From the NCBI RefSeq assembly GCF_001425835.1, contig NZ_LMDP01000003.1, forward strand, positions 1 through 64,000: a stretch of 64,000 nt of DNA, written 5' to 3'. The notes beneath the pieces were generated by a model. That model ran no database searches. It was given only the letters and a program-made list of their open reading frames with translations, and was not told the DNA's origin. Positions within the stretch are counted from its first letter, which is position 1. Every line of letters starts with the position of its first letter. Both the position numbers and the translations under genes were made by a program. This document shows, piece after piece, positions 30,491 to 39,587 of the stretch. The stretch comes from Afipia sp. Root123D2 (GTDB lineage: Bacteria > Pseudomonadota > Alphaproteobacteria > Rhizobiales > Xanthobacteraceae).

Positions 30491-31489
30491 TCAGGTGGTT
30501 CGGTTCGGCGGCGTTCCGGCGTTCGGCACCGACGGACGCCGCGCGGCAGACGCCGCCGATGCGGCGGACGTAGCGCTTTCGCCGAATGTCGCCTTGGCGA
30601 TCTCGCCGATGCCCGCGAGCGAACCAAGAATGGAGGTTGCCTCGATCGGCAGCATCACGATCTTCTGGTTCGGCGACTTGGCGATCTCGCCGAATGCCTT
30701 GATGTACTTGTCGGCGATGAAGTAGTTCAGCGACGCGACGTCACCGGCGGCGATGGCGCTCGACACCATCTGCGTCGCCTTGGCTTCAGCTTCGGCCGAA
30801 CGCTCGCGCGCCTCGGCGTCTCGGAACGCAGCTTCCTTGCGGCCTTCCGCCTGAAGGATCTGCGACTGCTTGGCGCCCTCGGCGCGCAGGATTTCCGACT
30901 GGCGCTGACCTTCGGCCTGCAGGATTTCCGCGCGCTTGACGCGCTCCGCCTTCATCTGGCGGCCCATCGCCTCGACCAGATCGGCCGGCGGCACAATGTC
31001 CTTGATCTCGATGCGGTTGACCTTGAGGCCCCACGGCGACACCGCAGCATCGACCACGCGCAGCAGCCGCTCGTTGATCTCGTCACGATGCGACAGCACC
31101 TGATCGAGATCCATCGCGCCCATCACCGAGCGGATGTTGGTCATGGTCAGCGTCACGATCGCCTGGTTGAGGTTGGAGACCTCGTAGCTCGCCTTGGCGG
31201 CATCGAACACCTGATAGAATGCGACGCCATCGACGCTGACGGTGGCATTGTCCTTGGTGATGACCTCCTGCTCGGGAATGTCGATCACCTGCTCCATCAT
31301 GTTCACCTTGCGGCCGATGCGATCGAAATAGGGAATGATGATGTTGAGGCCGGGCTCCAGTGTGCGGGTGTATTTGCCGAACCGCTCGACGGTCCAGTCA
31401 TAGCCTTGCGACACCGTCTTGACGCCTGCAAACAGGGTGAAGACGACCAGCAGCAAAAAGGCGATGGTGAAAATATCAAACCCGGACAT
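30491..31489 (-). CDS. qmcA: SPFH / band 7 (stomatin-like) membrane protein
   Basis: A 332-residue protein with one N-terminal membrane helix ([20 protein letters not shown]) and an SPFH domain (about 25-200) containing [40 protein letters not shown] and the long coiled-coil helix rich in Glu/Ala/Arg ([20 protein letters not shown]). That layout matches QmcA of enterobacteria. ATG at 31489 has GGGAGGG just before it; the in-frame TTG at 31501 is less likely. It forms ring-shaped assemblies in the inner membrane and cooperates with NfeD and FtsH-type proteases. Gene name is by similarity. Confidence 0.92.
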   Translation of the reverse strand: MSGFDIFTIAFLLLVVFTLFAGVKTVSQGYDWTVERFGKYTRTLEPGLNIIIPYFDRIGRKVNMMEQVIDIPEQEVITKDNATVSVDGVAFYQVFDAAKASYEVSNLNQAIVTLTMTNIRSVMGAMDLDQVLSHRDEINERLLRVVDAAVSPWGLKVNRIEIKDIVPPADLVEAMGRQMKAERVKRAEILQAEGQRQSEILRAEGAKQSQILQAEGRKEAAFRDAEARERSAEAEAKATQMVSSAIAAGDVASLNYFIADKYIKAFGEIAKSPNQKIVMLPIEATSILGSLAGIGEIAKATFGESATSAASAASAARRPSVPNAGTPPNRTT

Positions 31490-31675
31490 GAGCCCTCCCA
31501 AGTGGCCTTCGAAGTCAAATCATTTGAGCCGCCAGGCATCGGGGCACGACAAAGCCGCGCCCGGGCAGCCTATCATTGTCTCGGCAGCAACCATGCAGGT
31601 TCACGGCATCGCGTGCAAATAATTTGCCGCGCCTTTCGCCGCAGGTGCACGTCAGAACGGATCTAAATCCGGCTG

Positions 31676-32713
31676 TTAGATCCAGCCCTGCAATTCACGC
31701 AGCACCAACTGGCGGATCACGTCCATGCCGGGATCGCTGTCGTTCAGGCAGGGAATCGCGGAAAACTGCTCGCCGCCGGCGTGGCGGAAGATCTCGGCAT
31801 TCTCCTGCGCGATCTCCTCCAGCGTCTCGATGCAATCCGCAGAAAAGCCGGGCGTGACGATAGCGAGTCGCTTGACGCCTTCCTTGGCCAGCCGCTCGAC
31901 CGTCTTGTCGGTGTAGGGCTGCAGCCATTGCTGATAGCCGAAGCGCGACTGGAACGTCAGCATCAGGCTTTTGTCGTCGCGGCCCATTCGCTTGCGCAAA
32001 GCTTCGACAGTCGCGACACAATGCGCCTGATACGGATCGCCCTTGGCGATGTAGCTCTGCGGCATGCCGTGAAACGAGGCGACGATGGTTTCGGGCTCGA
32101 ACGTCAGCGTCGTCAGATGCGCGTCGATGGAGGTGGCCAGCGCGTCGATATAGCCGGGATCGTCATAATACGGCGGCGCAAACCGCACCGTCGGCTGGGC
32201 ACGCATGTCCTTCAGCACGGTCGCGACCTTGTCGACCACCGTCGCCGAGGTCGACGCCGAATATTGCGGATAAAGCGGCACCACGAGAATGCGATCGCAA
32301 CCCTTTGCCATCAGCGAGTCGATGCCCGACTTGAGCGAGGGATTACCGTACCGCATGCCCCACTCGACGATGACATGATGATCGTCGCCGATCGACGCCG
32401 CGAGCTTCTCCGCCTGTCCGCGCGTGATGGTCTTGAGCGGCGACTCGTTCTTCTCGTTGTTCCAGATCTTCAGATAATCCTTGGCTTTCTTGGCGGGACG
32501 AATCCGCAGCACGATGCCGTTGAGGATCAGTTGCCAGACCAGTCCCTGATTTTCGATGACGCGCGGATCGGACAGAAACTCGCGCAGGTAAACGCGCACG
32601 CCGCTGGCGTCCGCGGTGTCGGGCGTGCCGAGATTGACGAGAAGCACGCCGACGCGACCTTGCGCGGCTTGAGCGACGATCTTTGAACTATCGAGGGGAA
32701 CAGTGACGGTCAT
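31676..32713 (-). CDS. hemH: Ferrochelatase (protoheme ferro-lyase)
   Basis: A 345-residue enzyme inserting Fe2+ into protoporphyrin IX at the end of heme synthesis. Key signs are GVLLVNLGTPDTADASGVRV near the N-terminus, YLREFLSDPRVI, the metal-site His in VASFHGMPQSYIAKGDPYQ (about residues 200-215), LTFQSRFGYQQWLQPYT and the acidic IETLEEIAQENAEIF. The start at 32713 is chosen because residues upstream look unlike the family; ATG at 32752 adds 13. It is soluble or peripheral, acting at the inner membrane. Same strand as the preceding metal-exporter genes but with a 72-base gap. Confidence 0.96.
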   Translation of the reverse strand: MTVTVPLDSSKIVAQAAQGRVGVLLVNLGTPDTADASGVRVYLREFLSDPRVIENQGLVWQLILNGIVLRIRPAKKAKDYLKIWNNEKNESPLKTITRGQAEKLAASIGDDHHVIVEWGMRYGNPSLKSGIDSLMAKGCDRILVVPLYPQYSASTSATVVDKVATVLKDMRAQPTVRFAPPYYDDPGYIDALATSIDAHLTTLTFEPETIVASFHGMPQSYIAKGDPYQAHCVATVEALRKRMGRDDKSLMLTFQSRFGYQQWLQPYTDKTVERLAKEGVKRLAIVTPGFSADCIETLEEIAQENAEIFRHAGGEQFSAIPCLNDSDPGMDVIRQLVLRELQGWI

Positions 32714-32785
32714 GGGCTCATCATAGCAATAATTACGCTCCGGCGCGCTCAATCGGCGCTCACCCGGATCAGAGAATGCTTACCG

Positions 32786-33901
32786 TCAAAAGCACGTCAC
32801 GCGCTCGGCGGCAATATAGCCCAGCAGCAATCCGGCTCCAAACAGCAGAACCAGACCGGCGGCTGCGAATTCGATGCCGCGCATCACGATTGCCCCACCA
32901 CCGTCACGGCCGCCGGCAAGACGCAGCGCAAGACCCTTGGCCGACACGGCGACAATGGCGATGGCCGCAACGGTGATCGCGGTGCCGAGACCCATCACCA
33001 GTGTGGCGGCGACACCGGCCCAGAACAGACCCTGCGCCAGCGCGAACACCAGAACGAGGATCGCGCCCGAGCAGGGCCGGATGCCGACCGTCAGCACGGC
33101 GCTTAAGCCTCGCGCCCAGCCGCCGGGGCCAGCCAGCTCGCTTGGTTCGGGACCGTGCGAATGGCCGCAATGCTCGTCATGAACGTGATGGTGATCGTGG
33201 TGGTGATGATCATGAGCATGAGCATGATGGCTGTGACCGTCATGGGCTGCATGAGCATGATGATGATCGTGGGCGTGAGCCATCGCAGGGACCAGCGGCG
33301 GAGTGGTTTCCCTGCGCCATGTTTTCAGCGCGCGGAGAAAACCGCCCCCCTTGTTCCAGACCAGCCGGGCGCCAAATGCCGCGATCAGGCCGTAGCTTGC
33401 GATCTCGATCACCCGCTCCGCACTGCACATCGTGCGCGCCGTCGCGTTGAGCAGCAGCGCGCCAACGGCGACAATCGCGATGGCGACCAGCGCCTGGATC
33501 AGCGCCGAGGCGAATGACAGTACGATACCGCGCAGCGCGGTCTCCTCGTTGGCCACGAGATAGGACGAAATTACCGTCTTGCCGTGTCCGGGACCGGCGG
33601 CATGAAAGATGCCATAGGCGAACGAGATGCCGAGCAGCGACCACACCGCCGAGCCGTCGGCCTTCGCCGCGCGGATCGTCGACGACATCTGGCGATAGAA
33701 TTCCGATTGCTTGGCGAGCAGCCAGCCGACGATGCCGCCCGATGCTTCGCCGGCGCCGGCCGCAGGGCGTGGCGCACCGAACGGGTTCTGCGCATGCGCC
33801 ACGCTCACGAGAATGTCGAGACATCCGACGATCGCGAACAGAAGGGCACAGATTGCCGCAATGCGCGCAGCCGTCCATCCGGAGTGCGCCATCAGGGACA
33901 T
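32786..33901 (-). CDS. NicO-family nickel/cobalt exporter with His-rich loop
   Basis: A 371-residue membrane protein with a signal or first helix (AAICALLFAIVGCLDILVSV), and about six further helices. The NicO motifs are FAYGIFHAAGPGHGKTVISS (His/Asp-type site, about 93-112) and the second-half GIRPCSGAILVLVFAL (about 272-287). Between them lies a 50-residue cytosolic or periplasmic loop with over 20 His (HAHDHHHAHAAHDGHSHHAH and onwards), well suited to bind Ni, Co or Zn. It overlaps the DUF1007 gene by 10 bases; such pairs are common. Export of Ni/Co is the family role; Zn is possible given the window. Confidence 0.9.
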   Translation of the reverse strand: MSLMAHSGWTAARIAAICALLFAIVGCLDILVSVAHAQNPFGAPRPAAGAGEASGGIVGWLLAKQSEFYRQMSSTIRAAKADGSAVWSLLGISFAYGIFHAAGPGHGKTVISSYLVANEETALRGIVLSFASALIQALVAIAIVAVGALLLNATARTMCSAERVIEIASYGLIAAFGARLVWNKGGGFLRALKTWRRETTPPLVPAMAHAHDHHHAHAAHDGHSHHAHAHDHHHHDHHHVHDEHCGHSHGPEPSELAGPGGWARGLSAVLTVGIRPCSGAILVLVFALAQGLFWAGVAATLVMGLGTAITVAAIAIVAVSAKGLALRLAGGRDGGGAIVMRGIEFAAAGLVLLFGAGLLLGYIAAERVTCF

Positions 33902-34551
33902 TCCACCGTGATCTTGTTGGCGAACATCGCCCCGTAGTTCGAGTTGTCGCCACTGAGGAACGAGGACTCGTCGAGCGGCTGCGTCTGGGTGCTGTCCGTC
34001 GGTCGGACGAAACTCATCTTGCAGTTCGCCGGGGCACCAACCAGCTTCACGGGATCATTATCGGCCATCTTGAAATCGATGAAGTAAGCCGGATCGAACA
34101 CTTCGACCGCAAGCTGTTGCGCCTTGAATGGCGTTTTGAATGGCAGCGTGAAGTGCAGGGTCAGCACCGCATCCTTGTAGTCGAGATAGTAGTCGATCGG
34201 ATCGCCGAACTTCTCTTTCTTCTGGCTGCCAAGCGCGCCCGCCTTGGCGAAGGTGAAGAACGCATACTCCTTCAGCGACTCCACGTTGGTCTGCGCCAGC
34301 GCGGTCAGTTCTTCCCGGGTGAACGTTCCTGGCGTCTTGCTCGGCAGACCCTGAACGGCATAGGCCGAGAACATGTCGTCGAAGGTCCATGCGTGACGCA
34401 CGCCGGTGATCGTGCCATCGGGCGCATAGACCAGTTCGCTCACCGCGGTGATCCAGACGTGCGGATGCGCCTCGGCGCGACCGCCGCCGAATATTACGGC
34501 CGCCATCAGCGCGAGACTGCAAAGCAGTCGGTCGATCCTGAGTGTCAACAC
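33892..34551 (-). CDS. DUF1007 secreted metal-transport partner protein
   Basis: A 219-residue protein with an N-terminal signal (LLCSLALMAAVIFGGGRAEA) leaving a mature start at HPHVWI. DUF1007 proteins begin with this His-Pro-His, a likely metal ligand at the free N-terminus, and end here as VECP. It also contains GVRHAWTFDDMFSAYAVQGL. They are encoded beside NicO exporters, as here with a 10-base overlap, and probably serve as periplasmic accessory proteins for the metal. Direct function is unproven. Confidence 0.88.
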   Translation of the reverse strand: MLTLRIDRLLCSLALMAAVIFGGGRAEAHPHVWITAVSELVYAPDGTITGVRHAWTFDDMFSAYAVQGLPSKTPGTFTREELTALAQTNVESLKEYAFFTFAKAGALGSQKKEKFGDPIDYYLDYKDAVLTLHFTLPFKTPFKAQQLAVEVFDPAYFIDFKMADNDPVKLVGAPANCKMSFVRPTDSTQTQPLDESSFLSGDNSNYGAMFANKITVECP

Positions 34552-34563
34552 GTTCGCCGCTCC

Positions 34564-36663
34564 TTATGCCGCCTCAGAGTCATCAAGCAGGCCTCGGCCG
34601 CGCAGCAGCGCGTCGGGTTCCGGCTTGCGGCCGCGGAAGGCAATGTAGGCTTCCTCGGGGTCACGCGAACCGCCAGACGAATAGATGTCGTCGTGCAGGC
34701 GCTTCGCCACGGCGGGGTCGAAAATGTCGCCCGCCTCCTCGAATGCGCCGAAGGCGTCGGCATCCATCACCTCGGACCACATGTAGCTGTAATAGCCCGC
34801 CGCATAATGATCGCCGGAGAAGATATGGCCGAACTGCTGCGGGCGGTGGCGCAACGCGATCTCGACCGGCATCCCGATCTTGTCGAGTTCACGGCGCTCA
34901 AAGGCGCGAACATCGGTGATGCTCTCAGACGGCTGGCTGTGAAACTCCATGTCCATCAGCGCGGACGACACAAACTCCACGGTCGCAAAGCCCTGGTTGA
35001 ACTTGCGCGCGGCAAGGAAGCGCTTGAGCAGGTCGTCCGGCAACGGCTCGCCGGTCTGGTAATGGCGGGCGAACTTGCGCAGCACTTCCGGCCGCTCCTG
35101 CCAGTGTTCGTACAACTGCGACGGCAGCTCGACGAAATCGGTGAACACGCTGGTGCCCGACAACGACGGATAGACCACGTTCGACAGCATGCCGTGCAAA
35201 GCGTGGCCGAACTCGTGGAACAGGGTGCGAGCATCGTCCGGCGACAACAGAGCCGGAGCACCGTTCGCTCCCTTGGAGAAGTTCATGATGTTGAGGATCA
35301 GAGGATAGACCTCACCATCCATCCTTTCCTGATCGCGCAGTGACGTCATCCACGCGCCCGAACGTTTTGAGGCGCGGGCGAAGTAGTCGCCGTAGAAAAG
35401 CGCCTTGTGGCGGCCCGCAGAATCCTTGACCTCCCAGACGCGGACATCCGGGTGCCACACCGGAATGTCCTTACGCTCATGGAAGGTCAGGCCGAACAGC
35501 CGATGGGCGACGTCGAAGGCGGCGTCGATCGTGTTGTCGAGAGCGAAATAGGGCTTGATCGCCGCGTCGTCGAAATTGACGCGGCGCTGGCGCAGCTTCT
35601 CGGCGTAGTAGCGCCAGTCCCAGGCGGCGAGCTTGAAGTTGCCGCCCTCCTCCGAGATTAATGCCTGCAACGCATCGCGATCCGCCAGCGCCTTGGCGCG
35701 GGCCGGTGTCCACACCCGCTCCAGCAGGCCGCGCACCGCTTCCGGCGTCTTGGCCATCGAGTCCTCGAGGCTGTAGGCGGCGAACGACGGATAGCCGAGC
35801 AGCTTCGCGCTTTCCTCGCGCAGCTTGAGAATGGCGAGGATCGTCGCGCTGTTGTCGTTGGCGTTCTGGTTGTCGCCGCGGGCGGTGAAGGCCTTGAACA
35901 CCTTCTCGCGCAGGTCGCGGCGGCTGGAGCTTTGCAGGAACGGCTCGACCGAGGACCGCGACAGCGTGACCACCATTTTTCCCGGCATCTCGCGCTCTTC
36001 GGCGGCAGCCTTGGCGGCCGCCACGAAGCTGTCCGACAGCCCCGCCAGATCGCCCTCGCCCAGTTCCAGCGTCCAGTCCTGCTCATCGCCGAGCAGGTGA
36101 TGGCTAAAAGTCGTGTCAAGTTGGGCGAGTTGCTCGTTGATCTCGGCCATCCGTACCTTGGCGGCGGCGTCGAGGCCGGCGCCGGAGCGGTGGAAGTCAG
36201 TCCAGGTCCGCTCCAGCAGCCGCGCCTGCTCCGGCGTGAGGCCGAGTCGGGCGGCGTTGTCGCGCAGTTGGGCGATGCGACCGAACAGCGCGGCGTCCAT
36301 CATGATCGGATTCCAATGCCGGGCTTCCTGCAGGGCGATGTCGTTCTCGATCTCGAGCAGTTCGGGGTTCGAGTTGGCGGAGACGAGGTTGGCAAATACT
36401 GCCGAGACCCGCGTCAGCAGCGCCCCGGCGCGCTCCAGCTCCGCGACGGTGTTCTCAAAAGTCGGCTCAGTCGGATTGTCCCTGATCGCCGCGATTTCAG
36501 CGGCGTGGTCCGCGAAGGCGCGGTCGTAGGCCTCCGGGAAGTGCTCGGGCCGAATCTGGCCAAACGGCGGCGTCTCGAACGGCGTGTCCCACGCAGCCAG
36601 CAGCGGATTGGCGGCCGCCGAGGATGAGGATTTCGGCGCCGGCGACGGAGACACGTTTGACAT
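34564..36663 (-). CDS. M3-family zinc metallopeptidase (oligopeptidase A / Dcp type)
   Basis: A 699-residue cytosolic peptidase that trims short peptides. The zinc motif HEFGHALHGML (HExxH, about residues 482-492) is intact and followed by the third ligand Glu region FVELPSQLYEHW (about 508-519). Other landmarks are NPLLAAWDTPFETPPFGQIR at the start, FANLVSANSNPELLEIE and YMWSEVMDADAFGAF near the end. The ATG at 36663 is preferred over an in-frame ATG 18 bases earlier. It is the first gene of a minus-strand run with DUF1007 (12 bases downstream), though functional linkage is doubtful. OpdA and Dcp cannot be told apart by eye. Confidence 0.94.
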   Translation of the reverse strand: MSNVSPSPAPKSSSSAAANPLLAAWDTPFETPPFGQIRPEHFPEAYDRAFADHAAEIAAIRDNPTEPTFENTVAELERAGALLTRVSAVFANLVSANSNPELLEIENDIALQEARHWNPIMMDAALFGRIAQLRDNAARLGLTPEQARLLERTWTDFHRSGAGLDAAAKVRMAEINEQLAQLDTTFSHHLLGDEQDWTLELGEGDLAGLSDSFVAAAKAAAEEREMPGKMVVTLSRSSVEPFLQSSSRRDLREKVFKAFTARGDNQNANDNSATILAILKLREESAKLLGYPSFAAYSLEDSMAKTPEAVRGLLERVWTPARAKALADRDALQALISEEGGNFKLAAWDWRYYAEKLRQRRVNFDDAAIKPYFALDNTIDAAFDVAHRLFGLTFHERKDIPVWHPDVRVWEVKDSAGRHKALFYGDYFARASKRSGAWMTSLRDQERMDGEVYPLILNIMNFSKGANGAPALLSPDDARTLFHEFGHALHGMLSNVVYPSLSGTSVFTDFVELPSQLYEHWQERPEVLRKFARHYQTGEPLPDDLLKRFLAARKFNQGFATVEFVSSALMDMEFHSQPSESITDVRAFERRELDKIGMPVEIALRHRPQQFGHIFSGDHYAAGYYSYMWSEVMDADAFGAFEEAGDIFDPAVAKRLHDDIYSSGGSRDPEEAYIAFRGRKPEPDALLRGRGLLDDSEAA

Positions 36664-36804
36664 GGAAAGCCCTGTTTTCAACGAATTCTGATGATCTCTG
36701 ATATAGCATCGGTTGGGGCTTTTTTACGCCCTGAAGCCTTGATCGGGACGGCGATTTCGCAGAGATTGCGGCCCGCAACAGGACCACCGCCAGGATAGAC
36801 TGCC

Positions 36805-37065
36805 ATGAGCGCCAAGAAGCTTGAAGCCAATGCCCGGAAAATCGCCTGGCCGAGCGTCATCACGGTCATCAGCGCCGCGATCCTGATCGGGGCCGAGGTA
36901 TTCGGCGCTGCGTTCGCCGGCGGCTGGGCGCTCGCGATCCTGTTCGGCCTGAGCGACACCGGCGCGCACATCGTCCAGGTCATCCTGTTCATGATCGGCG
37001 TCGCCATCATGATCGGCTTTGTCCGCGGCGCGCAGCATGTCGAGCCGTTCACCCGCCGCGCCTGA
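36805..37065 (+). CDS. Small two-helix membrane protein
   Basis: An 86-residue protein with two hydrophobic segments, SVITVISAAILIGAEVFGAA (about 17-36) and the pair GGWALAILFGL / VQVILFMIGVAIMIGFV (about 40-76), flanked by a basic N-terminus (SAKKLEANARKIAW) and a charged tail. It resembles short uncharacterised membrane proteins of Bradyrhizobium-like bacteria. It stands alone between the divergent peptidase and the odc leader. No function can be assigned. Confidence 0.65.
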   Translation: MSAKKLEANARKIAWPSVITVISAAILIGAEVFGAAFAGGWALAILFGLSDTGAHIVQVILFMIGVAIMIGFVRGAQHVEPFTRRA

Positions 37066-37289
37066 GCGATCGCACGCGCCGAACCGCGGCGACAATGTGA
37101 TTTCCGTTAAGCAAGTTTAACATCCGTTCATCTGCGAGCGCCGTTTCGCGCGGCATCGCTGCAACACTGTGGACACGTCTTCGCGAATTCTGTCAGCAGA
37201 CGGAAAAAAAACTTGCGAAGCAGAGTCAAAACTCATATTTCCAGCCTTGCCCAATTTCGCACGTGCCTGTGGTCGTGTGTCAGTCGGTG

Positions 37290-37475
37290 GGTATCCGGAC
37301 AAGAGGCCGGACAGCCGCCAAGGAAAAGGGACCCAGCATCTCTCTCAAGGGATGCGCCGCTTGAAGGGTCTCTTGGACTTGCAACCGTGACTGACAGCCG
37401 GAGGCGAACCGGCGCACCCCGCTCTCAACGGGGGACGCGACTTAAAGCAACGACGGAGCGGGCTTTTTTGGTCTC
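37290..37475 (+). promoter_or_regulatory. speF-like leader with attenuator upstream of ornithine decarboxylase
   Basis: The leader contains GGACC-C..GGGTC, GCATC-tctctcaagg-GATGC (about 37338-37355), GCCGG-aggcgaa-CCGGC (about 37397-37413) and two mutually exclusive pairings of the same strand: CCCCG (37417-37421) with CGGGG (37429-37433), or CCCGCTC (37418-37424) with GAGCGGG (37456-37462) followed by six T (37464-37469). The second is a terminator, the first can prevent it. A structured leader is known before odc/speF genes of alphaproteobacteria (the speF motif), and this one is in the same place. Exact borders and ligand are not shown by the sequence. Confidence 0.65.
37352..37390 (+). 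other. Possible 12-residue leader peptide in the odc leader
   Basis: ATG at 37352 opens a 13-codon frame (MRRLKGLLDLQP, stop at 37390) inside the leader, with AAGGG immediately before it. It ends 27 bases before the first strand of the terminator/antiterminator switch, a spacing that would let ribosome movement influence folding. A chance small frame is equally possible. Confidence 0.3.
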
Positions 37476-37684
37476 TACCGGCATTCCAACGCCGGCGCGG
37501 GCTACTGAAAAGGCTTGTCCTTCATTGCCAGGTGTGCGGGCGGGAAATTCCCAACCAATCCACGGCAGCACAGTTCGTACTGAGTTCGAGGCTTCGTCGC
37601 GTCTCCATCGTGCGACTGGCCGCAGCGCTCACGTCCGAGAACAATTTTTGACAGCCCGTTGCAGGGCTGTTGGGGAGCAGTGCT

Positions 37685-38827
37685 ATGACCGAACGTATCC
37701 AGGAATTCCTGCGCAACCGCCGCAGCGAGGGCCTCGACACCGAGCCGTGCCTCGTCGTCGACCTCGAGGTCGTGCGCGACAACTACCAGACCTTCGCGAA
37801 GGCGTTGCCGGATAGCCGCGTATTCTACGCGGTGAAGGCCAACCCGGCGCCGGAAGTGCTGTCGCTGCTGGCTTCGCTCGGCTCGTGCTTCGATACCGCG
37901 ACCGTCGCGGAAATCGAGATGGCGCTGGCTGCCGGTGCGACGCCGGACCGCATCTCCTATGGCAACACGATCAAGAAGGAGCGTGACATCGCGCGCGCCT
38001 TTTCGCTCGGCATCCGCCTGTTCGCGGTGGACTGCGCCGCAGAGGTCGAGAAGATCGCCCGCGCCGCCCCCGGCGCGAAGGTGTTCTGCCGCATCCTCTA
38101 CGATTGCGCCGGCGCCGAGTGGCCGCTGTCGCGCAAGTTCGGCTGTGACCCGGAAATGGCGGTCGACGTGCTCGATCTTGCCAAGCGCCGTGGCCTGGAG
38201 CCGGTCGGCATCTCGTTCCACGTCGGCTCGCAGCAGCGCAAGGTGAAGGCGTGGGACCGCGCCCTGGCGATGGCTTCGACCGTGTTCCGTGACTGCGCCG
38301 AGCGCGGGATCAACCTGTCCATGGTCAACATGGGCGGCGGTTTCCCGACGCGCTACCTCAAGGACGTTCCTCCGGTCGTGCAGTACGGCCGATCGATCTT
38401 CCGCGCGCTGCGCAAGCACTTCGGCAACCAGATCCCGGAAACGATCATCGAGCCGGGCCGCGGCATGGTCGGCAATGCGGGCATCATCGAAACCGAAGTC
38501 GTTCTGATCTCGAAGAAGAGCGATGACGATGAGAACCGCTGGGTCTATCTCGACATCGGCAAGTTCGGCGGCCTCGCCGAAACGATGGACGAATCGATCC
38601 GCTATGCGATCCGTACGCCGCACGACGGCGCGGAGATGACGCCGTGCATTCTCGCCGGTCCGACCTGCGACTCGGCCGACGTGCTGTACGAAAAGGCGCC
38701 GTATCCGCTGCCGGTGACGCTGGAGATCGGCGACAAGCTGCTGATCGAAGGCACCGGCGCCTACACGTCGACCTACTCGGCGGTGGCTTTCAACGGCATC
38801 CCGCCGCTGAGGACCTACCACATCTGA
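37685..38827 (+). CDS. odc: Ornithine (lysine/ornithine) decarboxylase, group IV fold
   Basis: A 380-residue PLP enzyme of the alanine-racemase-like fold that makes putrescine from ornithine (some relatives also use lysine or arginine). Lys51 in VFYAVKANPAP is the PLP lysine; further marks are DTATVAEIEMAL, NTIKKERDI, GISFHVGSQQ, NMGGGFPTRY, EPGRGMVGNAG and the active-site Cys region GPTCDSADVL (about 320-329), ending YTSTYSAVAFNGIPPL. GGGGAG precedes the ATG at 37685. A structured leader suggests control by polyamines or ornithine. Its product putrescine is the substrate of homospermidine synthase encoded at 45058. Confidence 0.95.
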   Translation: MTERIQEFLRNRRSEGLDTEPCLVVDLEVVRDNYQTFAKALPDSRVFYAVKANPAPEVLSLLASLGSCFDTATVAEIEMALAAGATPDRISYGNTIKKERDIARAFSLGIRLFAVDCAAEVEKIARAAPGAKVFCRILYDCAGAEWPLSRKFGCDPEMAVDVLDLAKRRGLEPVGISFHVGSQQRKVKAWDRALAMASTVFRDCAERGINLSMVNMGGGFPTRYLKDVPPVVQYGRSIFRALRKHFGNQIPETIIEPGRGMVGNAGIIETEVVLISKKSDDDENRWVYLDIGKFGGLAETMDESIRYAIRTPHDGAEMTPCILAGPTCDSADVLYEKAPYPLPVTLEIGDKLLIEGTGAYTSTYSAVAFNGIPPLRTYHI

Positions 38828-38875
38828 GGCTTTCCCTCGGCTTGCCCCGAGGGTCGCCCTCACAAGCGAATAACC

Positions 38876-38897
38876 GGGAGCCGGTGCGCCGGCTCCC
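38876..38897. other. Strong stem-loop between odc and the GNAT gene
   Basis: GGGAGCCGG-tgcg-CCGGCTCCC, nine GC-rich pairs, without a T run. A second hairpin, CCCTCGG-cttgc-CCCGAGGG, lies at 38834-38853. The same 12 bases, tcacaagcgaat, occur on both sides (38860-38871 and 38904-38915). It may protect or end the odc mRNA. Confidence 0.6.
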
Positions 38898-38969
38898 ATC
38901 CCGTCACAAGCGAATTTGCTGACAACACTCGACGGCCGGGTCGCCGTCCGGAGTGGGGACTGACGTGCC

Positions 38970-39587
38970 ATGACTGCTCTCAGAACGTCCGCTGTTTGGA
39001 CCACCGCTGCCGCCCTCGCCTCCGACACCGCTCCGTTCGCGATCCGCGCGGAGCGTGCTTCGGACGTCGCCGCGCGCGAAGCGTTGCTCGATGCGAGCTT
39101 CGGCGAAGGCCGTCACGCGCGCACCTGCCAGCGCCTGCGCGACGGACGCGCGCCCGCCGAAGGCCTCGCCTTCTCGGCGATCCGCAATGGCCGGCTGATC
39201 GGGACCGTGCGGCTATGGCACGTCAGCGCCGGTGGCGTTCCGGCGCTGGTGCTCGGCCCGCTCGCGGTCGATGCGTCGTGCCGCAAGCTCGGCGTTGGCG
39301 CGGTGCTGATGAGCCACGCGCTCGCCGCCGCAAAGGCGCGCGGCCACGGCGCAGTGATCCTGCGCGGCGATGCCGCCTATTACAGCCGCTTCGGCTTCAC
39401 CGCCGCCAAAACCGGCGAACTGTCGCTGCCCGGCCCCTTCGAACGCGACCGCCTGCTGGCGCTCGAGCTGCGGGACGGCGCGCTCAACGACGCCTGGGGC
39501 ATGATCGTGCCGACCGGCTCGAAGGCGCGGCGGCCGCGTCCGCGTGTTGCCCCGCCAGCGCGCACGGCTGCCACTCGCGCCGCCTGA
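38970..39587 (+). CDS. GNAT-family N-acetyltransferase
   Basis: A 205-residue acetyl-CoA transferase. After a variable 20-residue start comes FAIRAERASDVAAREALLDA, a substrate-side region LIGTVRLWHVSAGGVPALVL, and the acetyl-CoA loop LGVGAVLMSHALAAAKARGH (about residues 108-127, the Q/RxxGxG/A pattern in slightly altered form). YYSRFGFTAAKTGELSLPGP is the C-terminal family mark of the YhbS/COG3153 type. It lies 143 bases downstream of odc on the same strand. A link to polyamine acetylation is attractive because of position but the family is broad. Confidence 0.87.
   Translation: MTALRTSAVWTTAAALASDTAPFAIRAERASDVAAREALLDASFGEGRHARTCQRLRDGRAPAEGLAFSAIRNGRLIGTVRLWHVSAGGVPALVLGPLAVDASCRKLGVGAVLMSHALAAAKARGHGAVILRGDAAYYSRFGFTAAKTGELSLPGPFERDRLLALELRDGALNDAWGMIVPTGSKARRPRPRVAPPARTAATRAA

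Noticed and set aside
32714-32785. An iron-response (ICE/Irr) box before ferrochelatase
   Set aside because: No convincing TTTAGAA-type dyad was found in the short gap.
33155-33290. The 'catgatgatc' run that looks like a simple-sequence or CRISPR-like repeat
   Set aside because: It encodes the His-rich loop of the NicO exporter on the other strand; the repeat comes from His codons. The same holds for 48480-48560 in the COG0523 gene and 43975-44045 in the CDF gene.
33514-35343. A 609-codon plus-strand frame opposite NicO, DUF1007 and the M3 peptidase
   Set aside because: Antisense to three genes with clear motifs; no start signal or homology.
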